Notes: generated from the letters alone by a model not told the origin. Positions 28,270 through 37,161 are shown, counted from the first letter of the stretch. The stretch is 48,191 bases of DNA from Desulfovibrio sp. (GCA_031290615.1 JAITNF010000083.1:1-48191); one strand, 5' to 3'. Translations and numbers: made by a program.

Positions 28270-29195
28270 TCTTACTTGGCTCAATGAGCGGCAGTTGAAG
28301 AAGATCGACGGGATTGCTGAATTGCGCTTTCTTTTCACATCCCCGTCGTTCGTGAATGAGAAAGCTCCGAAAAAACGCGAATTTTATATCCCTCGCTTGA
28401 ATCTTGAGCGCAGCCTGTACGGGACGAAATTTGAAATAAAACTTCGTAACGAACTTTCCCAAAAGGCCATCGCTCACGAATGCGCCAACTGGATACGAAA
28501 AAAGGTAAAATTCAGGTCAAACGCCACGCGGAAAAATATGGATGGTTTGCTGGTTGTTACAACAGACAGCAAAATCACCATATGCCTTTGAACAAATTTA
28601 TCACAGGTGGATATAGGTTGAGCGCGGCAATAACAGCTATCAACATAATAACGCGCTTTGAAGCTCCGGGCAGCAGCGAATTCATTCGACTGTTTGACGC
28701 CGTTTGTATGACAAGAATAAATTGCAGGACGTGACGGATGGAGTCGGAATCGTAGACGGCATTACAGCCACCTATAACGAAAAACCCACCACTTTCTTTA
28801 CTTCTTCACGCTTTATAACATTTTCAACGAGTTCCTTGATGATATTTCAGAGGACATACTGCCCAATAGTCACAGACTTCAAGGAAAGCAAGATTTGGAA
28901 TACTCTGTACAATTTTCAAAAAGACGCGGCCCTCGCCATCATTAACAAACTGAAGAAATACAACAACTGCATCCTTGCGGACAGCGGCTGTATCATACCG
29001 ACCTTTCACACGGGCACTGACTTTATGGAGGAAATAGGCAAGTTTCCGGAACGACTGAGGACTGTCTCCCCGCACCCCACTTGACCGATCTGAAAAACGC
29101 GATCAGCTACAACCAGATATACGCCGAACGTACACATCTTAACCTCGCGATATACATCCCTACCGACTTCCTGCTCCCAAGCGCGGCCAGATAAT
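28270..29195 (+). pseudogene. PLD-like nuclease/SNF2-type helicase relic
   Basis: Fragments in several plus-strand frames line up with one long protein. They are KKIDGIAELRFLFTSPSFVN, EFYIPRLNLERSLYG and KLRNELSQKAIAHECANWIR (phospholipase D-like part), then LNKFITGGYRLSAAITAINI and SEFIRLFDAV. Next is WNTLYNFQKDAALAIINKL with YNNCILADS, the helicase Q-motif region; the expected GLGKT of motif I is missing. Finally LTDLKNAISYNQIYAERTHL and LAIYIPTDFLLPS come from a later part. Frame changes and an internal deletion make it inactive. Proteins with this domain pair are known from defence islands. Function of the original is inferred. Confidence 0.6.
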
Positions 29196-29204
29196 AGACA
29201 ATGC

Positions 29205-29640
29205 ATATAGAACTGTATTAATCGATGAAATAGATAAGCGTTTACATATTCAGTTACAAAAATATGTTCTTCCAAATTTATTTAATCTTTTTCCGAACAT
29301 TCAATTCATCCTTAGTTCTCATTCACATTTTGTCGCTATGGGTTTGTTTGATAATTCACAAACTAAAGAATGAGCTCGCGGTCATAGACATAGATAATGA
29401 CGGCATTAAAACTGATCTTTCCGCAACAGAATTATTCAGTGAAGTGTATAATACAATGATTGATGAAAATAATTGTTTTAAGCAGTTGTATGGAAAAATA
29501 GTCTCTAAATTATATTCAAAACCTATATTATTTGTTAAGAATAAATATACTCAAATATATAAAATATCGTGGTTAAAACTCAATGCCATCCGGACGTGTA
29601 ATAGAGCCTCCAACAGAAGGCTGTTTGAGGCTCTTCAAAA
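29205..29640 (+). pseudogene. AAA-family ATPase relic (C-terminal half)
   Basis: The frame TVLIDEIDKRLHIQLQKYVL gives a Walker B motif. It runs on to FPNIQFILSSHSHFVAMGL, the D-loop and H-loop region of OLD/RecF-like AAA ATPases (SSHSP in the family, here SSHSH). A frameshift near 29365 leads to NELAVIDIDNDGIKTDL and EVYNTMIDENNCFKQLYGKI, the usual continuation. The N-terminal Walker A part is lost. Such ATPases act in several phage defence systems. Confidence 0.65.
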
Positions 29641-29674
29641 ACGCGTTTTTGGAAAGATTCCGTGATAATAAATA

Positions 29675-29812
29675 TACTTCGACGCGGACAGCAACAGCGT
29701 CCCGAGCATTAAGCGTTTTCTTTCAGAGCTACAATTCGACGGTATGGCGCCACAGTCAATAATGTTTTACAAAGATGTCGAGCATAGTCAGGAAGGAACG
29801 AAAAAGTCACCG
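29675..29812 (+). pseudogene. Type III-like DNA methyltransferase (Mod) fragment
   Basis: About 45 codons read VPSIKRFLSELQFDGMAPQS followed by IMFYKDVEHSQEGTKK. This pattern (PxxKRFLSE, then YxxVGHxQExxKE) occurs in Mod-type adenine methyltransferases next to their catalytic part. The downstream frame KPGRLLHRLLTLAN could be the altered KPxxLLxRLL segment. Catalytic motifs are missing. The assignment is by remembered family pattern only. Confidence 0.45.
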
Positions 29813-30083
29813 CATGGTTGGAAGCCGGGACGTTTGTTGCATCGCTTATTGACTCTTGCCAATCTTGTTAAGGAACGCATCCGTCACGCGAGGACGAAAA
29901 TAGTTACAAGTTTGAAGTTGCAAGTTACGAGAGAGAAATTGCAAAGGCATGACTGTATCAAATTGTCAAAGTTTGAACGTCTAGCGGAGAACAATGGACT
30001 TGACGGATAAATATACAAGCTGGTAAAGTTGTTTCTGCACTGTACTAAATTTCTATAAAATTTAGGCCATTAACCAACAATAG

Positions 30084-30383
30084 TTGGTAGAGCATTTGAA
30101 AAGGCAATACCACAGCAGTTTATACGAACATCTGGTTCTCTCCCGTGACAAAAAAGGTAATACGTTTGACCTAGGAAGGGCAACAGCTTGAAAAATCGCG
30201 CGATATGCTAAAAACCCTCTTGTTCTGGAATTTGTGGACGTGGAAGAAAAGTCTCTTTATACCGAAAACGACATGGAATCAGCGATCATCTCAAAATTAC
30301 AGCAGTTTTTGCTCGAACTTGACACAGGTTTCCTGTTCAAGTCCCGCCAAAAACGATTTTCGTTTGATGAAAAACAATACTGA
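30084..30383 (+). pseudogene. YhcG-type PD-(D/E)XK nuclease relic (DUF1016)
   Basis: A single frame reads LVEHLKRQYHSSLYEHLVLS, then RDKKGNTFDLGRATA, a TGA at 30189, and on to NPLVLEFVDVEEKSLYTEND and FLLELDTGFLFKSRQKRFSF. It matches the middle of DUF1016 proteins, where ExAIIxxLxxFLLELGxGF precedes the nuclease core. The frame ends just where the catalytic strand (DLVFYH) should come, so the core is lost. These nucleases accompany restriction systems. Confidence 0.65.
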
Positions 30384-30447
30384 AAGTAAATTGTTTGTAT
30401 TTGCGGACAGTAACGCCCGGTATGCACCCGGCTTTCTCCATACCTGC

Positions 30448-30540
30448 GGAGAGGTAGCGAAGTGGCCGTAACGCGCCCGACTCGAAATCGGGTTATCGCA
30501 GAGATGCGATACGTGGGTTCAAATCCCACCCTCTCCGCCA
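30448..30540 (+). tRNA. tRNA-Ser (anticodon CGA)
   Basis: The acceptor GGAGAGG pairs with CCTCTCC. The anticodon stem CCCGA/TCGGG holds loop CTCGAAA, so the anticodon is CGA. A long variable arm (TCGCA/TGCGA) marks it as a class II tRNA. The T arm GTGGG/CCCAC holds TTCAAAT, and CCA is encoded. It reads UCG codons. It flanks the decayed defence island on its 5' side. Confidence 0.96.
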
Positions 30541-31054
30541 AGAGCATACCCAGCCTGGTACGGACGAGTCCAAACTGCCTTGAAAATAAAAGAATTTTGA
30601 AAAAGACTTATCCGAACCCGGTTTATTTGATTCCATCAATGCCTGCTATGCGGGAGAATCTCTGTAAAAATATACCCTCATGTCCGTTCACGTGGAAGTA
30701 TGCCATGCCTAGTTGAACTGATTCAGCAAGCTTTTATCGCGCTATGAAAATTGCATTCCACATACTTGGCCTTACTCCATTTGGCTGCGGCAATCATTGC
30801 TTTGCCCCGAGCATTTGGCCGGTCATCTCTGGGTCAAGTACCTGAAGTCCTTTCTGCCGTCAGATCAGATGTGGGATGGGCAGACCAGACTGACATCCAG
30901 GTACACGATTACGCATCACCGCAACAAAAAAACTCCACCTGATCGAAATTTTTTTGTTGCCCGTAATTAACTTTTTTCTTCTTTTTGCCGATAAGTGAAT
31001 AAATGCGTTATTGCTGGAGCGTTTGCGATATTCCCCTGATTTTGGTGAACGACT
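30541..31054. other. Noncoding stretch between tRNA-Ser and the NlpC gene
   Basis: About 510 bases with only short unconvincing frames (for example LRQSLLCPEHLAGHLWVKYL in one frame, unplaced). It contains the 12-bp inverted repeat listed separately. The last 90 bases should hold the promoter of the NlpC gene. Confidence 0.4.
30921..30960. repeat. Perfect 12-bp inverted repeat with A and T tracts
   Basis: GCAACAAAAAAA (30921-30932) and TTTTTTTGTTGC (30949-30960) are exact reverse complements around a 16-base spacer. It could work as a bidirectional terminator for readthrough from tRNA-Ser, or be a leftover of a mobile-element end. Confidence 0.55.
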
Positions 31055-31519
31055 ATGCGAAATTATTTTTTTGCCCTGATTCTTGCCTTGTTGCTTTCAG
31101 GTTGTGGTTTTATACGTTCTTCCGATTCAAATATCGCGCCCCCCATAGCCCATAAGGTGGTCAATACGGCTTACAGTCAGATAGGCAAAAAATACCTCTC
31201 CGGCGGCACCTCGCCCGCCACGGGGTTTGACTGTTCCGGCCTTGTCTGGTGGGCCTACAAAAGGAACGGACTGCAAGTGCCCCGCAAGGCGGTGGAGCAG
31301 GCGTACGCCGGAGCCGCCATTTCGCCGCACAACGCACGCCCCGGAGATATTGTTGTTTTCCGCACTTCGCACAGTCCCAACGGCCTACATACAGGGCTCC
31401 ACGCTGGCGGTTCCATGTTCATACACAGCCCGCGCAAAGGTTCCGCTGTGCGTACGGAAAGCATGGAAATTCCATATTGGGGCAACAAGCTTGTTATGGT
31501 CCGCCGCGTTCTTCAGTAA
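31055..31519 (+). CDS. NlpC/P60 family cell-wall hydrolase lipoprotein
   Basis: A 154-residue protein with a lipoprotein signal (ALILALLLSGC, lipidated Cys17), so anchored in the outer or inner membrane facing the periplasm. The NlpC/P60 domain has the nucleophile in GFDCSGLVWWAYKRNG (about residue 60), HTGLHAGGSMFIHSPRKG with the catalytic His, and a polar third residue. Members cut peptide links in peptidoglycan stems. It stands alone, with no gene in the same orientation nearby. Confidence 0.88.
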   Translation: MRNYFFALILALLLSGCGFIRSSDSNIAPPIAHKVVNTAYSQIGKKYLSGGTSPATGFDCSGLVWWAYKRNGLQVPRKAVEQAYAGAAISPHNARPGDIVVFRTSHSPNGLHTGLHAGGSMFIHSPRKGSAVRTESMEIPYWGNKLVMVRRVLQ

Positions 31520-31538
31520 TTCCCTTTTCAACGATGGC

Positions 31539-31617
31539 CATTTTACGCTTGAAACGCTTGGCTTTACGGCAGACAAAGCTACCTGCAGGCTCTATAAAAT
31601 GCCCTTTCGTTGAGGGC
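31539..31617. repeat. Copy 2 of the intergenic hairpin repeat
   Basis: Bases 31539-31590 match 12738-12789 closely, with two compensating one-base indels; the shared core is CTTTACGGCAGRCAAA. Here the outer pair is CATTTTA (31539-31545) with TAAAATG (31595-31601). A second hairpin GCCCT-AGGGC (31601-31617) follows. No T run follows. Confidence 0.6.
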
Positions 31618-31750
31618 AACAAACGGAGCATTACAAACTTTTAACAACGCAACAATAAGCTAACTGGAACAATTACGCCGCTGAATGATGCGCGTCAGCT
31701 AGACCCGCGTTGTTGGCGCCGCTAAAAACCGGTCTGAAAATCCATCTACT

Positions 31751-32542
31751 TTATTTGGTCTTTTCCGTCATCTCCATGTTCACAGCTACCCGGAAAAGAT
31801 CGCGTGGCAACGCGCCACGAATAACGAGATTGTTCACCAGAAAAAACGGCGTACCTTCCACTCCGAGCTTCTTCCCGTCGGCAAAATCCTCGGCCAGCAT
31901 GTCGGCTATTTTTTTGCTCTTCATATCTTTTTGCAGCTTCTTCACGTCCACGCCAAGACGCTCGGCCGTCTTGAAGATAAAGGCCTCCCCCCCTTTCCCT
32001 ATGAGTTTGTCCCTTTCGGCAAACAGGGCATTGTGAAATTCCCAGGCTTGTTCGTTACTCTGCTGCGCTATGGCCAGAAAAGCCGCAGCGGCCTGCGCTC
32101 TGGCGCCCTTTGTTTCCAGAGGAAAATTTTTAAAGACGAGAGAAACATCCTTGCCGTAATCTTTCATTACCTCATTCACCGCTATGGCGGCCTGCTGGCA
32201 AAAACGACAGGTAAAATCCGAAAAGGCTACGATGCGTACCTTGGCATTGGGCGAACCGAAAACAGGCCGCCCTTCCAGGCGCACATTTTTTTCTGTCTTC
32301 ATGTCCGCTCGCCACTGTGTTTCAAGGCTGTGCCTGTGCCGCTGGTTGGACCCCTGCTGGGCGATATCCAGCACGGATTCACTGTTGCGCCGCAGCACCT
32401 CCATCACAATGTCCGGCCGATCCTGAAAAAGGTTTTCGAGCCGCTTTGCGAGGTTATCTGTTGTTATTTCTTCGGCCACGGCTGGAACTGCGGTAATACC
32501 CAGAAGCAAAAACATGAGCACAATGACGCATTTCCATCGCAT
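31751..32542 (-). CDS. DsbA-family thiol:disulfide oxidoreductase, periplasmic
   Basis: The protein has 263 residues. A signal peptide (CVIVLMFLLLGITAVPAVA) is followed by a helical stretch (NLAKRLENLFQDRP) and a DsbA-like thioredoxin fold. The active site is CRFC (in FSDFTCRFCQQAAIAV), and the cis-Pro loop is GVEGTPFFLVNN near the end. It matches DSBA-type proteins with an N-terminal extension, such as Com1/BdbD-like. It likely forms or isomerises disulfides in the periplasm. The ATG at 32542 has GGAAGG upstream and begins the signal peptide; the track start at 32626 does not. Confidence 0.85.
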   Translation of the reverse strand: MRWKCVIVLMFLLLGITAVPAVAEEITTDNLAKRLENLFQDRPDIVMEVLRRNSESVLDIAQQGSNQRHRHSLETQWRADMKTEKNVRLEGRPVFGSPNAKVRIVAFSDFTCRFCQQAAIAVNEVMKDYGKDVSLVFKNFPLETKGARAQAAAAFLAIAQQSNEQAWEFHNALFAERDKLIGKGGEAFIFKTAERLGVDVKKLQKDMKSKKIADMLAEDFADGKKLGVEGTPFFLVNNLVIRGALPRDLFRVAVNMEMTEKTK

Positions 32543-32740
32543 ATGATACCTTCCTTGTTCCAGTTGAAAAATTGCGTCTTGCAATTTTTGTTTATCGTCT
32601 ACGACGGGGATTGGAATTGCCTCCACTCAGGCCGATTCTATCTTGTGCTCGGGAAAATGTCCATGTCTCTAATCGATAATCTGCTGCATTCGGCGGCCGA
32701 TTCCGTGATGCCATTTGCAAAGTAAAAATAACGCCGATTT
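32543..32740. other. Upstream region of the DsbA-like gene
   Basis: This stretch should hold the promoter for the minus-strand gene. I see no coding frame with support. Confidence 0.35.
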
Positions 32741-32776
32741 TTTTGTATGTAATTTTTTTGTTGTATTATTTATATC

Positions 32777-33110
32777 ATGCTGAAATTACAAGATAAATTC
32801 CCTACAGGCATATTTTTAATCATTTTGGAACGTGCCGGCAAGGCTACCCCAACACTGTAAAGAATACTCTGCTGTCTTTTGTCGCTACGCAACTTGGCGT
32901 CGGCAAAGTTTTTGCCGTGCATGAATTGTTGGATCAGTTCAGTGCCTTTCCGAATCCGATGCTGCTCTTTGGCATTTTGCGGTTCAAAAATGACAACACT
33001 ACTGACAATTCCCTCTTTTTATCGACAACATACGCCAAGGTATTGCGGAATATCTCGTCTTCCTGCTCACACAGGACGCATTTTACGCTGTTTTAAAAAT
33101 ACAATTTTTT
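32777..33110 (+). pseudogene. Unidentified plus-strand relic
   Basis: A frame after a stop near 32859 reads NTLLSFVATQLGVGKVFAVH and then ELLDQFSAFPNPMLLFGILR, which looks like real protein. It runs into AT-rich DNA with frame changes. The first codons MLKLQDKFPTGIFLIILERA lie in another frame. I do not recognise the family. It is between an intact DsbA-like gene and the pqiC-like gene, both on the other strand. Confidence 0.3.
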
Positions 33111-33195
33111 ATCCGTTTTCGACGCAATGGAGCAATGGAAACGGGTAGTCATGCCGTCTTGCCGTACATGCCGGTTCCAAACAGCACAGCAAAAA

Positions 33196-33819
33196 CTATC
33201 TGGAATTGGAGTCAAGGGACGGCAAAAGACCAGCAAAACGGACGGCAAAACGACTTATGAGAATGCTCTGGGCCCGTACAAGGTCGGCATATTCCTTGCC
33301 CTGCACAGGCTCGTCTTCAGCATGACTGCCCTGCCCCAAGACAACATCGCGCCTGTTCTTCAAAGTCCAACGCAATTCCGTACGTGCCTTGCCACCGATT
33401 GCGCCGTCAAAGCGCTCCACATCCAAAAAAAGCACAAGGTCTCCGCCCCCATCCTCGGTTCTCTGAACATTTATACCAGATGCGAACAGGAGAGGGGCAA
33501 GGGCTTCCCGCACAACGCGGCGTACCCCCTGGCTCAACGGTTCTGCCCAGATATGGAACTGGGCTACCACAAGGCGTGATTGTCCGTCAATCCGACTCAC
33601 AATGCCGCTACGGTCCAGGTATTCAGGCACGGCGACGCGGGCGACGCGCAGAGTTTTTTCCGGCAAACTGTCGGTCTGCACGGGCTTTGCAGAGCTTTCA
33701 AGCAGATAATACTCTGTCGGCATGCTGCGGGCGCACCCGGCAAGTTGCAGAAGAAGAAACGCTGTCAATAGAACAAGTTGCAAATAAAACATTTCAAGAG
33801 TAATTTGCCCCGAACGCAT
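33196..33819 (-). CDS. ABC-type transport auxiliary lipoprotein (PqiC-like)
   Basis: A lipoprotein of 207 residues with lipobox LQLAGC. The mature part has YYLLESSAKP at the N-terminus, VARVAVPEYLDRSGIV and VVAQFHIWAEPLSQGVRRVV, the known pattern of PqiC/YmbA lipoproteins. These sit at the outer membrane and partner with MCE proteins in lipid transport. The ATG at 33819 overlaps the mlaD-like stop (TGATG) and has AGGAG 7 bases upstream. It is the last gene of the four-gene operon. Confidence 0.88.
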   Translation of the reverse strand: MRSGQITLEMFYLQLVLLTAFLLLQLAGCARSMPTEYYLLESSAKPVQTDSLPEKTLRVARVAVPEYLDRSGIVSRIDGQSRLVVAQFHIWAEPLSQGVRRVVREALAPLLFASGINVQRTEDGGGDLVLFLDVERFDGAIGGKARTELRWTLKNRRDVVLGQGSHAEDEPVQGKEYADLVRAQSILISRFAVRFAGLLPSLDSNSR

Positions 33820-34787
33820 CACCGAGCTCCTTTTCTGCCCTGCAACAGGGATTCCGGGCTGTATTCCAGCATGTTGACCAAGGAGCGCATGGCGCGGGCA
33901 GCGGCCGCGCTTTCCTGCAACATGTGGCGCAAATCGGCGACAGTCGGCGAATCCCGCCTGACAATATCTTCCGCAGAGTCCGCAGCCCGGCGTAGTTGCG
34001 TTGCCGAATCCTCCAGGGCGCGCATGGCGTCGCGAAAACTTTTCATGGCTTCCGGCGCCTGCTCCCGCAGGGTACGCGCCGTCTCATCCAATTGTGCCAG
34101 CGTGTCCGAAGCGGTTTTCAGCAGCTCCTGATTCAGGAGCAATTTTTGCGCCTCGGCAAAAGTTCCGGTAAAAGCGGCTATGCCTTCCCTGAGCTTTCCA
34201 TCGGAAAGAGCGAAAGAAAAATTAAGGAGGATGTCGTGGAGCGATTGCAGCATGTCCTCCAGGGGAACTTTGACAAGCGCGCGCTGCAGAGCGTCAATGG
34301 GCGAAGAAATGGTGGGGATTTCAAGCTCCGGATTTGAAGATCGGTAACATGGCGTTGTTTCAGGATGAAAATCCAATCCGACGGCATAATTGCCGGTGAG
34401 CAGGCTCTGCATCTGCAAACCAGCCCGCAGGCCGCGCGCAACCATGCTGCGCATCATCTGCTGTTCAGCTTCTTCGGAAACGCCAGCAGCTCCATCGCTG
34501 TTCAAAATGCTGTTGGCGTCAATGCGGATAAAAACTGGAATGGTAACACTGCCTTCCTGCGCGTCTGCCACTAAGTTGATCCGCGTTACGCTGCCCATGG
34601 GCACGCCGCGCAACACCACGGGCGCGCCGATGGAAAGCCCGTTCACCGAAGATTCGAAGTAGAGCACATATTCGGTATCAGCACTGAAAAAACGTCTTGT
34701 GGTGAGCAGAAGCAGCCCAATAACAAAAAGCGTGACAGCGCCCAGCACAAAAACACCGACAGCTGTTTTATATCGCCGTGATTTCAT
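33819..34787 (-). CDS. mlaD: MCE/MlaD family lipid-binding protein
   Basis: The protein has 322 residues. One N-terminal membrane anchor (AVGVFVLGAVTLFVIGLLLL) is followed by an MCE domain (TEYVLYFESSVNGLSIGAPV, VVLRGVPMGSV). A long helical C-terminal part (about residues 170-310) is rich in Ala, Glu, Leu and Arg, and likely forms the coiled assembly seen in MCE rings. It binds phospholipids for trafficking between the membranes. The start overlaps the end of mlaF by 20 bases. The symbol is by domain and operon, not strict orthology. Confidence 0.9.
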   Translation of the reverse strand: MKSRRYKTAVGVFVLGAVTLFVIGLLLLTTRRFFSADTEYVLYFESSVNGLSIGAPVVLRGVPMGSVTRINLVADAQEGSVTIPVFIRIDANSILNSDGAAGVSEEAEQQMMRSMVARGLRAGLQMQSLLTGNYAVGLDFHPETTPCYRSSNPELEIPTISSPIDALQRALVKVPLEDMLQSLHDILLNFSFALSDGKLREGIAAFTGTFAEAQKLLLNQELLKTASDTLAQLDETARTLREQAPEAMKSFRDAMRALEDSATQLRRAADSAEDIVRRDSPTVADLRHMLQESAAAARAMRSLVNMLEYSPESLLQGRKGAR

Positions 34788-35583
34788 ACAGTCCCCTGTT
34801 CATGGGCTTCCCCATCACTCCTCTGGTCAAAAAACGCAGAGCATTGGCCTCTGTGGCAGGGTCACGCGCCAAATTCGCCGGTTTGCCACTAGCCGTCACG
34901 AGCCGGGTGGCGGCGTCCAGAAAAATGCAGTTGTCGGCAATGGCAAAGATGCTCTGCAATTCGTGCGAAACAATAACAAAAGTTGTATTCAGCGTTTTGC
35001 GCAATTCCAGAATGAGTTCGTCCAGCATCCGTCCGCTCACTGGATCAAGCCCGGCCGAGGGCTCATCCAAAAAAAGAATCCACGGGTCCATGGCCAATGC
35101 CCGGGCAAGCCCGGCACGCTTGCGCATGCCGCCACTTATTTCCGAGGGATAATAATCCTCAAAACCGGCCAGGCCGGCCAACGCCAACTTCAGTGACGCC
35201 TGGGCGCGGATGTCCTCGGCATTCATATCCGTGTATTGCTCCAGAATAAATCCCACATTTTCCGCCAGCGTCATGGAGCTCCACAAAGCCCCGCCCTGAA
35301 AAAGCACACCGGCTTCCTGCATAACTCTGCGCCGCCCCTCCTCGTCGCCACCCCAAAAATTGGTCTTGCCGTAAAAAACCTGTCCTGCCTGAGGCGCTTT
35401 GATGCCCATGAGCACACGCAGGAGGGTACTCTTGCCAGAACCCGAGCCGCCGAGAACACAAAAAATTTCCCCGGCATGCACGTCAAAATTGACCCCCCGC
35501 ATGAGTGTGCGTCTGCCGAAGCCCGCTTGCAGACCGCGTACTCTGAGGCGCGCCTGTCCTGTCACTGTTTCGTCAGGATTCAT
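34768..35583 (-). CDS. mlaF: ABC transporter ATP-binding protein, MlaF-like
   Basis: ATPase of the lipid transport complex. It has Walker A GGSGSGKST, the Q-loop GVLFQGGALWSSMTLAENV typical of the Mla group, the signature SGGMRKRAGLARALA, Walker B LFLDEPSAGLDP and the H-loop VSHE. I chose the ATG at 35583 (MNPDETVTGQARLRV), which follows GGGAAAG; the track start at 35610 is less likely. About 271 residues. It lies 33 bases after the mlaE stop. Confidence 0.93.
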   Translation of the reverse strand: MNPDETVTGQARLRVRGLQAGFGRRTLMRGVNFDVHAGEIFCVLGGSGSGKSTLLRVLMGIKAPQAGQVFYGKTNFWGGDEEGRRRVMQEAGVLFQGGALWSSMTLAENVGFILEQYTDMNAEDIRAQASLKLALAGLAGFEDYYPSEISGGMRKRAGLARALAMDPWILFLDEPSAGLDPVSGRMLDELILELRKTLNTTFVIVSHELQSIFAIADNCIFLDAATRLVTASGKPANLARDPATEANALRFLTRGVMGKPMNRGLYEITAI

Positions 35584-35616
35584 ACGCTTTCCCAATATGT
35601 TCGCCGCCACGACAGG

Positions 35617-36783
35617 CTATACTCTGAACGCGCTGGCGACAACAGTAATCACGGCTGTAGCCACAATGATCCCCATAATAGAATGCACAACAGCCGTGGT
35701 GGTGGCAAGGCCCACCGCCTGCGCGCTACGGCCGCAACGCATACCGTAAAAACAGCCGCTCAGGGCAATGATGATACCAAAAAACGTGCCGTATATAAGC
35801 CCCACCAGCACATGTATGAAGGACGTCATCTGTATCGTAGTGCTGAGATATTCATATGGATTTATGCCCATCAGCGTTACTGCAACCAAAAAACCGCCGA
35901 CAATTCCCATAAGGTCGGCATAGAGTATAAGCAGCGGGGTCATGGCTGTCATGGCCAGCACACGCGGCAAAACCAGAAAGTCCACGGGATAAACCCCCGC
36001 CGCCTGAAGGGCGTCCACCTCTTCATTCACCTGCATGGCGCCCGTCAAGGCGGCATAGGCGGCCCCTACCCTGCCGGCCATGACTACCCCCACCATCACG
36101 GCTCCCATAATGCGCAGCATCCCTATGCTTACAAGTCCCGCCACATAGACCTGCGCACCGAATTGCGTGAGTTGCACCGCCCCCACGAAGGCGAGAATCA
36201 AACCAAAGAGCAGGCTGGTGAACGAAATGATCGGCAGGGCCGCAACTCCGCATTCGTACACGGCCGAAAGAAGATCCTGCATGCGCATATGCGCACGGCC
36301 GAGTGCGAGACGGTGAAATGAGCGGGCAAATTCCCAGAGAAAAGCCAAAAAACTGTTTATGTCAGGTACAAGATCAAGCGCACGTCCGCCGATGGCCGCC
36401 AAAAAGGAATCATCAGTTTTTTTTTGCCCTGTATCCGCCGCTACGGGAACGGCAAAAGCCAAGGAAAGAAGACGCGCCAGACCGTCGGGCAGGTTGAGAC
36501 GCACGCTAATTTCACGCGCTCGCGCAGCCCTGACAAGCCGGGCAAGAAAAACAAGAAGGCTTGAATCCCATTGCCCGAGCTCGCTTGCGGAGAGGATAAG
36601 CCGCCGCACATACCCCCCCTCAATTTCACGCAAAGCATACGCAATTTCAGTGCGTTGCGTTGTTGTGTCCTCACCCATGCGCCACAGTCCGCCGACACTG
36701 ACGCGTAGGACATTCTGCCCTGTCCTGTCTGTTTCCACATGGTTTGCCGTCAGAGAATTTGCCGTTTGCGAAGTGTCCTGCAT
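35617..36783 (-). CDS. mlaE: MlaE family permease with N-terminal STAS-like domain
   Basis: Inner-membrane permease of the Mla/MCE transporter. The first 125 residues contain a STAS-like segment (LILSASELGQWDSSLLVFLA). The MlaE part follows, with five or so hydrophobic segments, including ISFTSLLFGLILAFVGAVQL and GMLRIMGAVMVGVVMAGRVG, and the cytoplasmic helix VNEEVDALQAAGVYP. The length of 388 residues fits STAS-MlaE fusions. First gene of the operon mlaE-mlaF-mlaD-pqiC. The MlaA and MlaC parts are not in the window. Confidence 0.93.
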   Translation of the reverse strand: MQDTSQTANSLTANHVETDRTGQNVLRVSVGGLWRMGEDTTTQRTEIAYALREIEGGYVRRLILSASELGQWDSSLLVFLARLVRAARAREISVRLNLPDGLARLLSLAFAVPVAADTGQKKTDDSFLAAIGGRALDLVPDINSFLAFLWEFARSFHRLALGRAHMRMQDLLSAVYECGVAALPIISFTSLLFGLILAFVGAVQLTQFGAQVYVAGLVSIGMLRIMGAVMVGVVMAGRVGAAYAALTGAMQVNEEVDALQAAGVYPVDFLVLPRVLAMTAMTPLLILYADLMGIVGGFLVAVTLMGINPYEYLSTTIQMTSFIHVLVGLIYGTFFGIIIALSGCFYGMRCGRSAQAVGLATTTAVVHSIMGIIVATAVITVVASAFRV

Positions 36784-37067
36784 CCCTGAACTATACCCGC
36801 AGCTTCTTCTCCACGCAAGTAATCATCCTCATCAAGTTGTGAGACATCGTATGTCGCGGAATCCACGCCGGGCTGCCCCATCGTCACTCCCACGTTGGAG
36901 CTCGCGTTGGCTGCAAGGCCGACATTTACTTCCGGATCATAAAAGCAGTCCAGCAGTTTTGCCGTGTCGCCGATGATTTTCAGGTTCAGGATGGGGATGT
37001 TGTCCCCGTCCGTCGCTGAAGCGGCAAAGAGCGAATCCAGAGTGTCGTTTTCCAGCATGGTGTCCAC
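36750..37067 (-). CDS. Hypothetical protein overlapping mlaE
   Basis: A 105-codon frame starts at a GTG with no clear ribosome binding site and reads DTMLENDTLDSLFAASATDG, IPILNLKIIGDTAKLLDCFY and DEDDYLRGEEAAG. The protein is acidic and looks genuinely coding. The coding look continues upstream of the GTG in the same frame (ISQTVIRVCV) back to a stop near 37094, so it may be the end of a larger lost gene. Its tail overlaps the mlaE start by 34 bases. I do not recognise a family. Confidence 0.4.
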   Translation of the reverse strand: MDTMLENDTLDSLFAASATDGDNIPILNLKIIGDTAKLLDCFYDPEVNVGLAANASSNVGVTMGQPGVDSATYDVSQLDEDDYLRGEEAAGIVQGCRTLRKRQIL

Positions 37068-37161
37068 GCAGACGCGGATGACCGTTTGTGAAATTTATTC
37101 GCTCCCTTGGATGCCATGAGGCAACGGATATATTTGACAATCTGAAAAAAACGGTGATTGT

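Noticed and set aside
30061-30180. D-arm-like AGTTGGTAGAGC that might be part of a tRNA
   Set aside because: No acceptor or anticodon stem can be formed, and the same bases encode LVEHLKRQYHSS of the YhcG relic.
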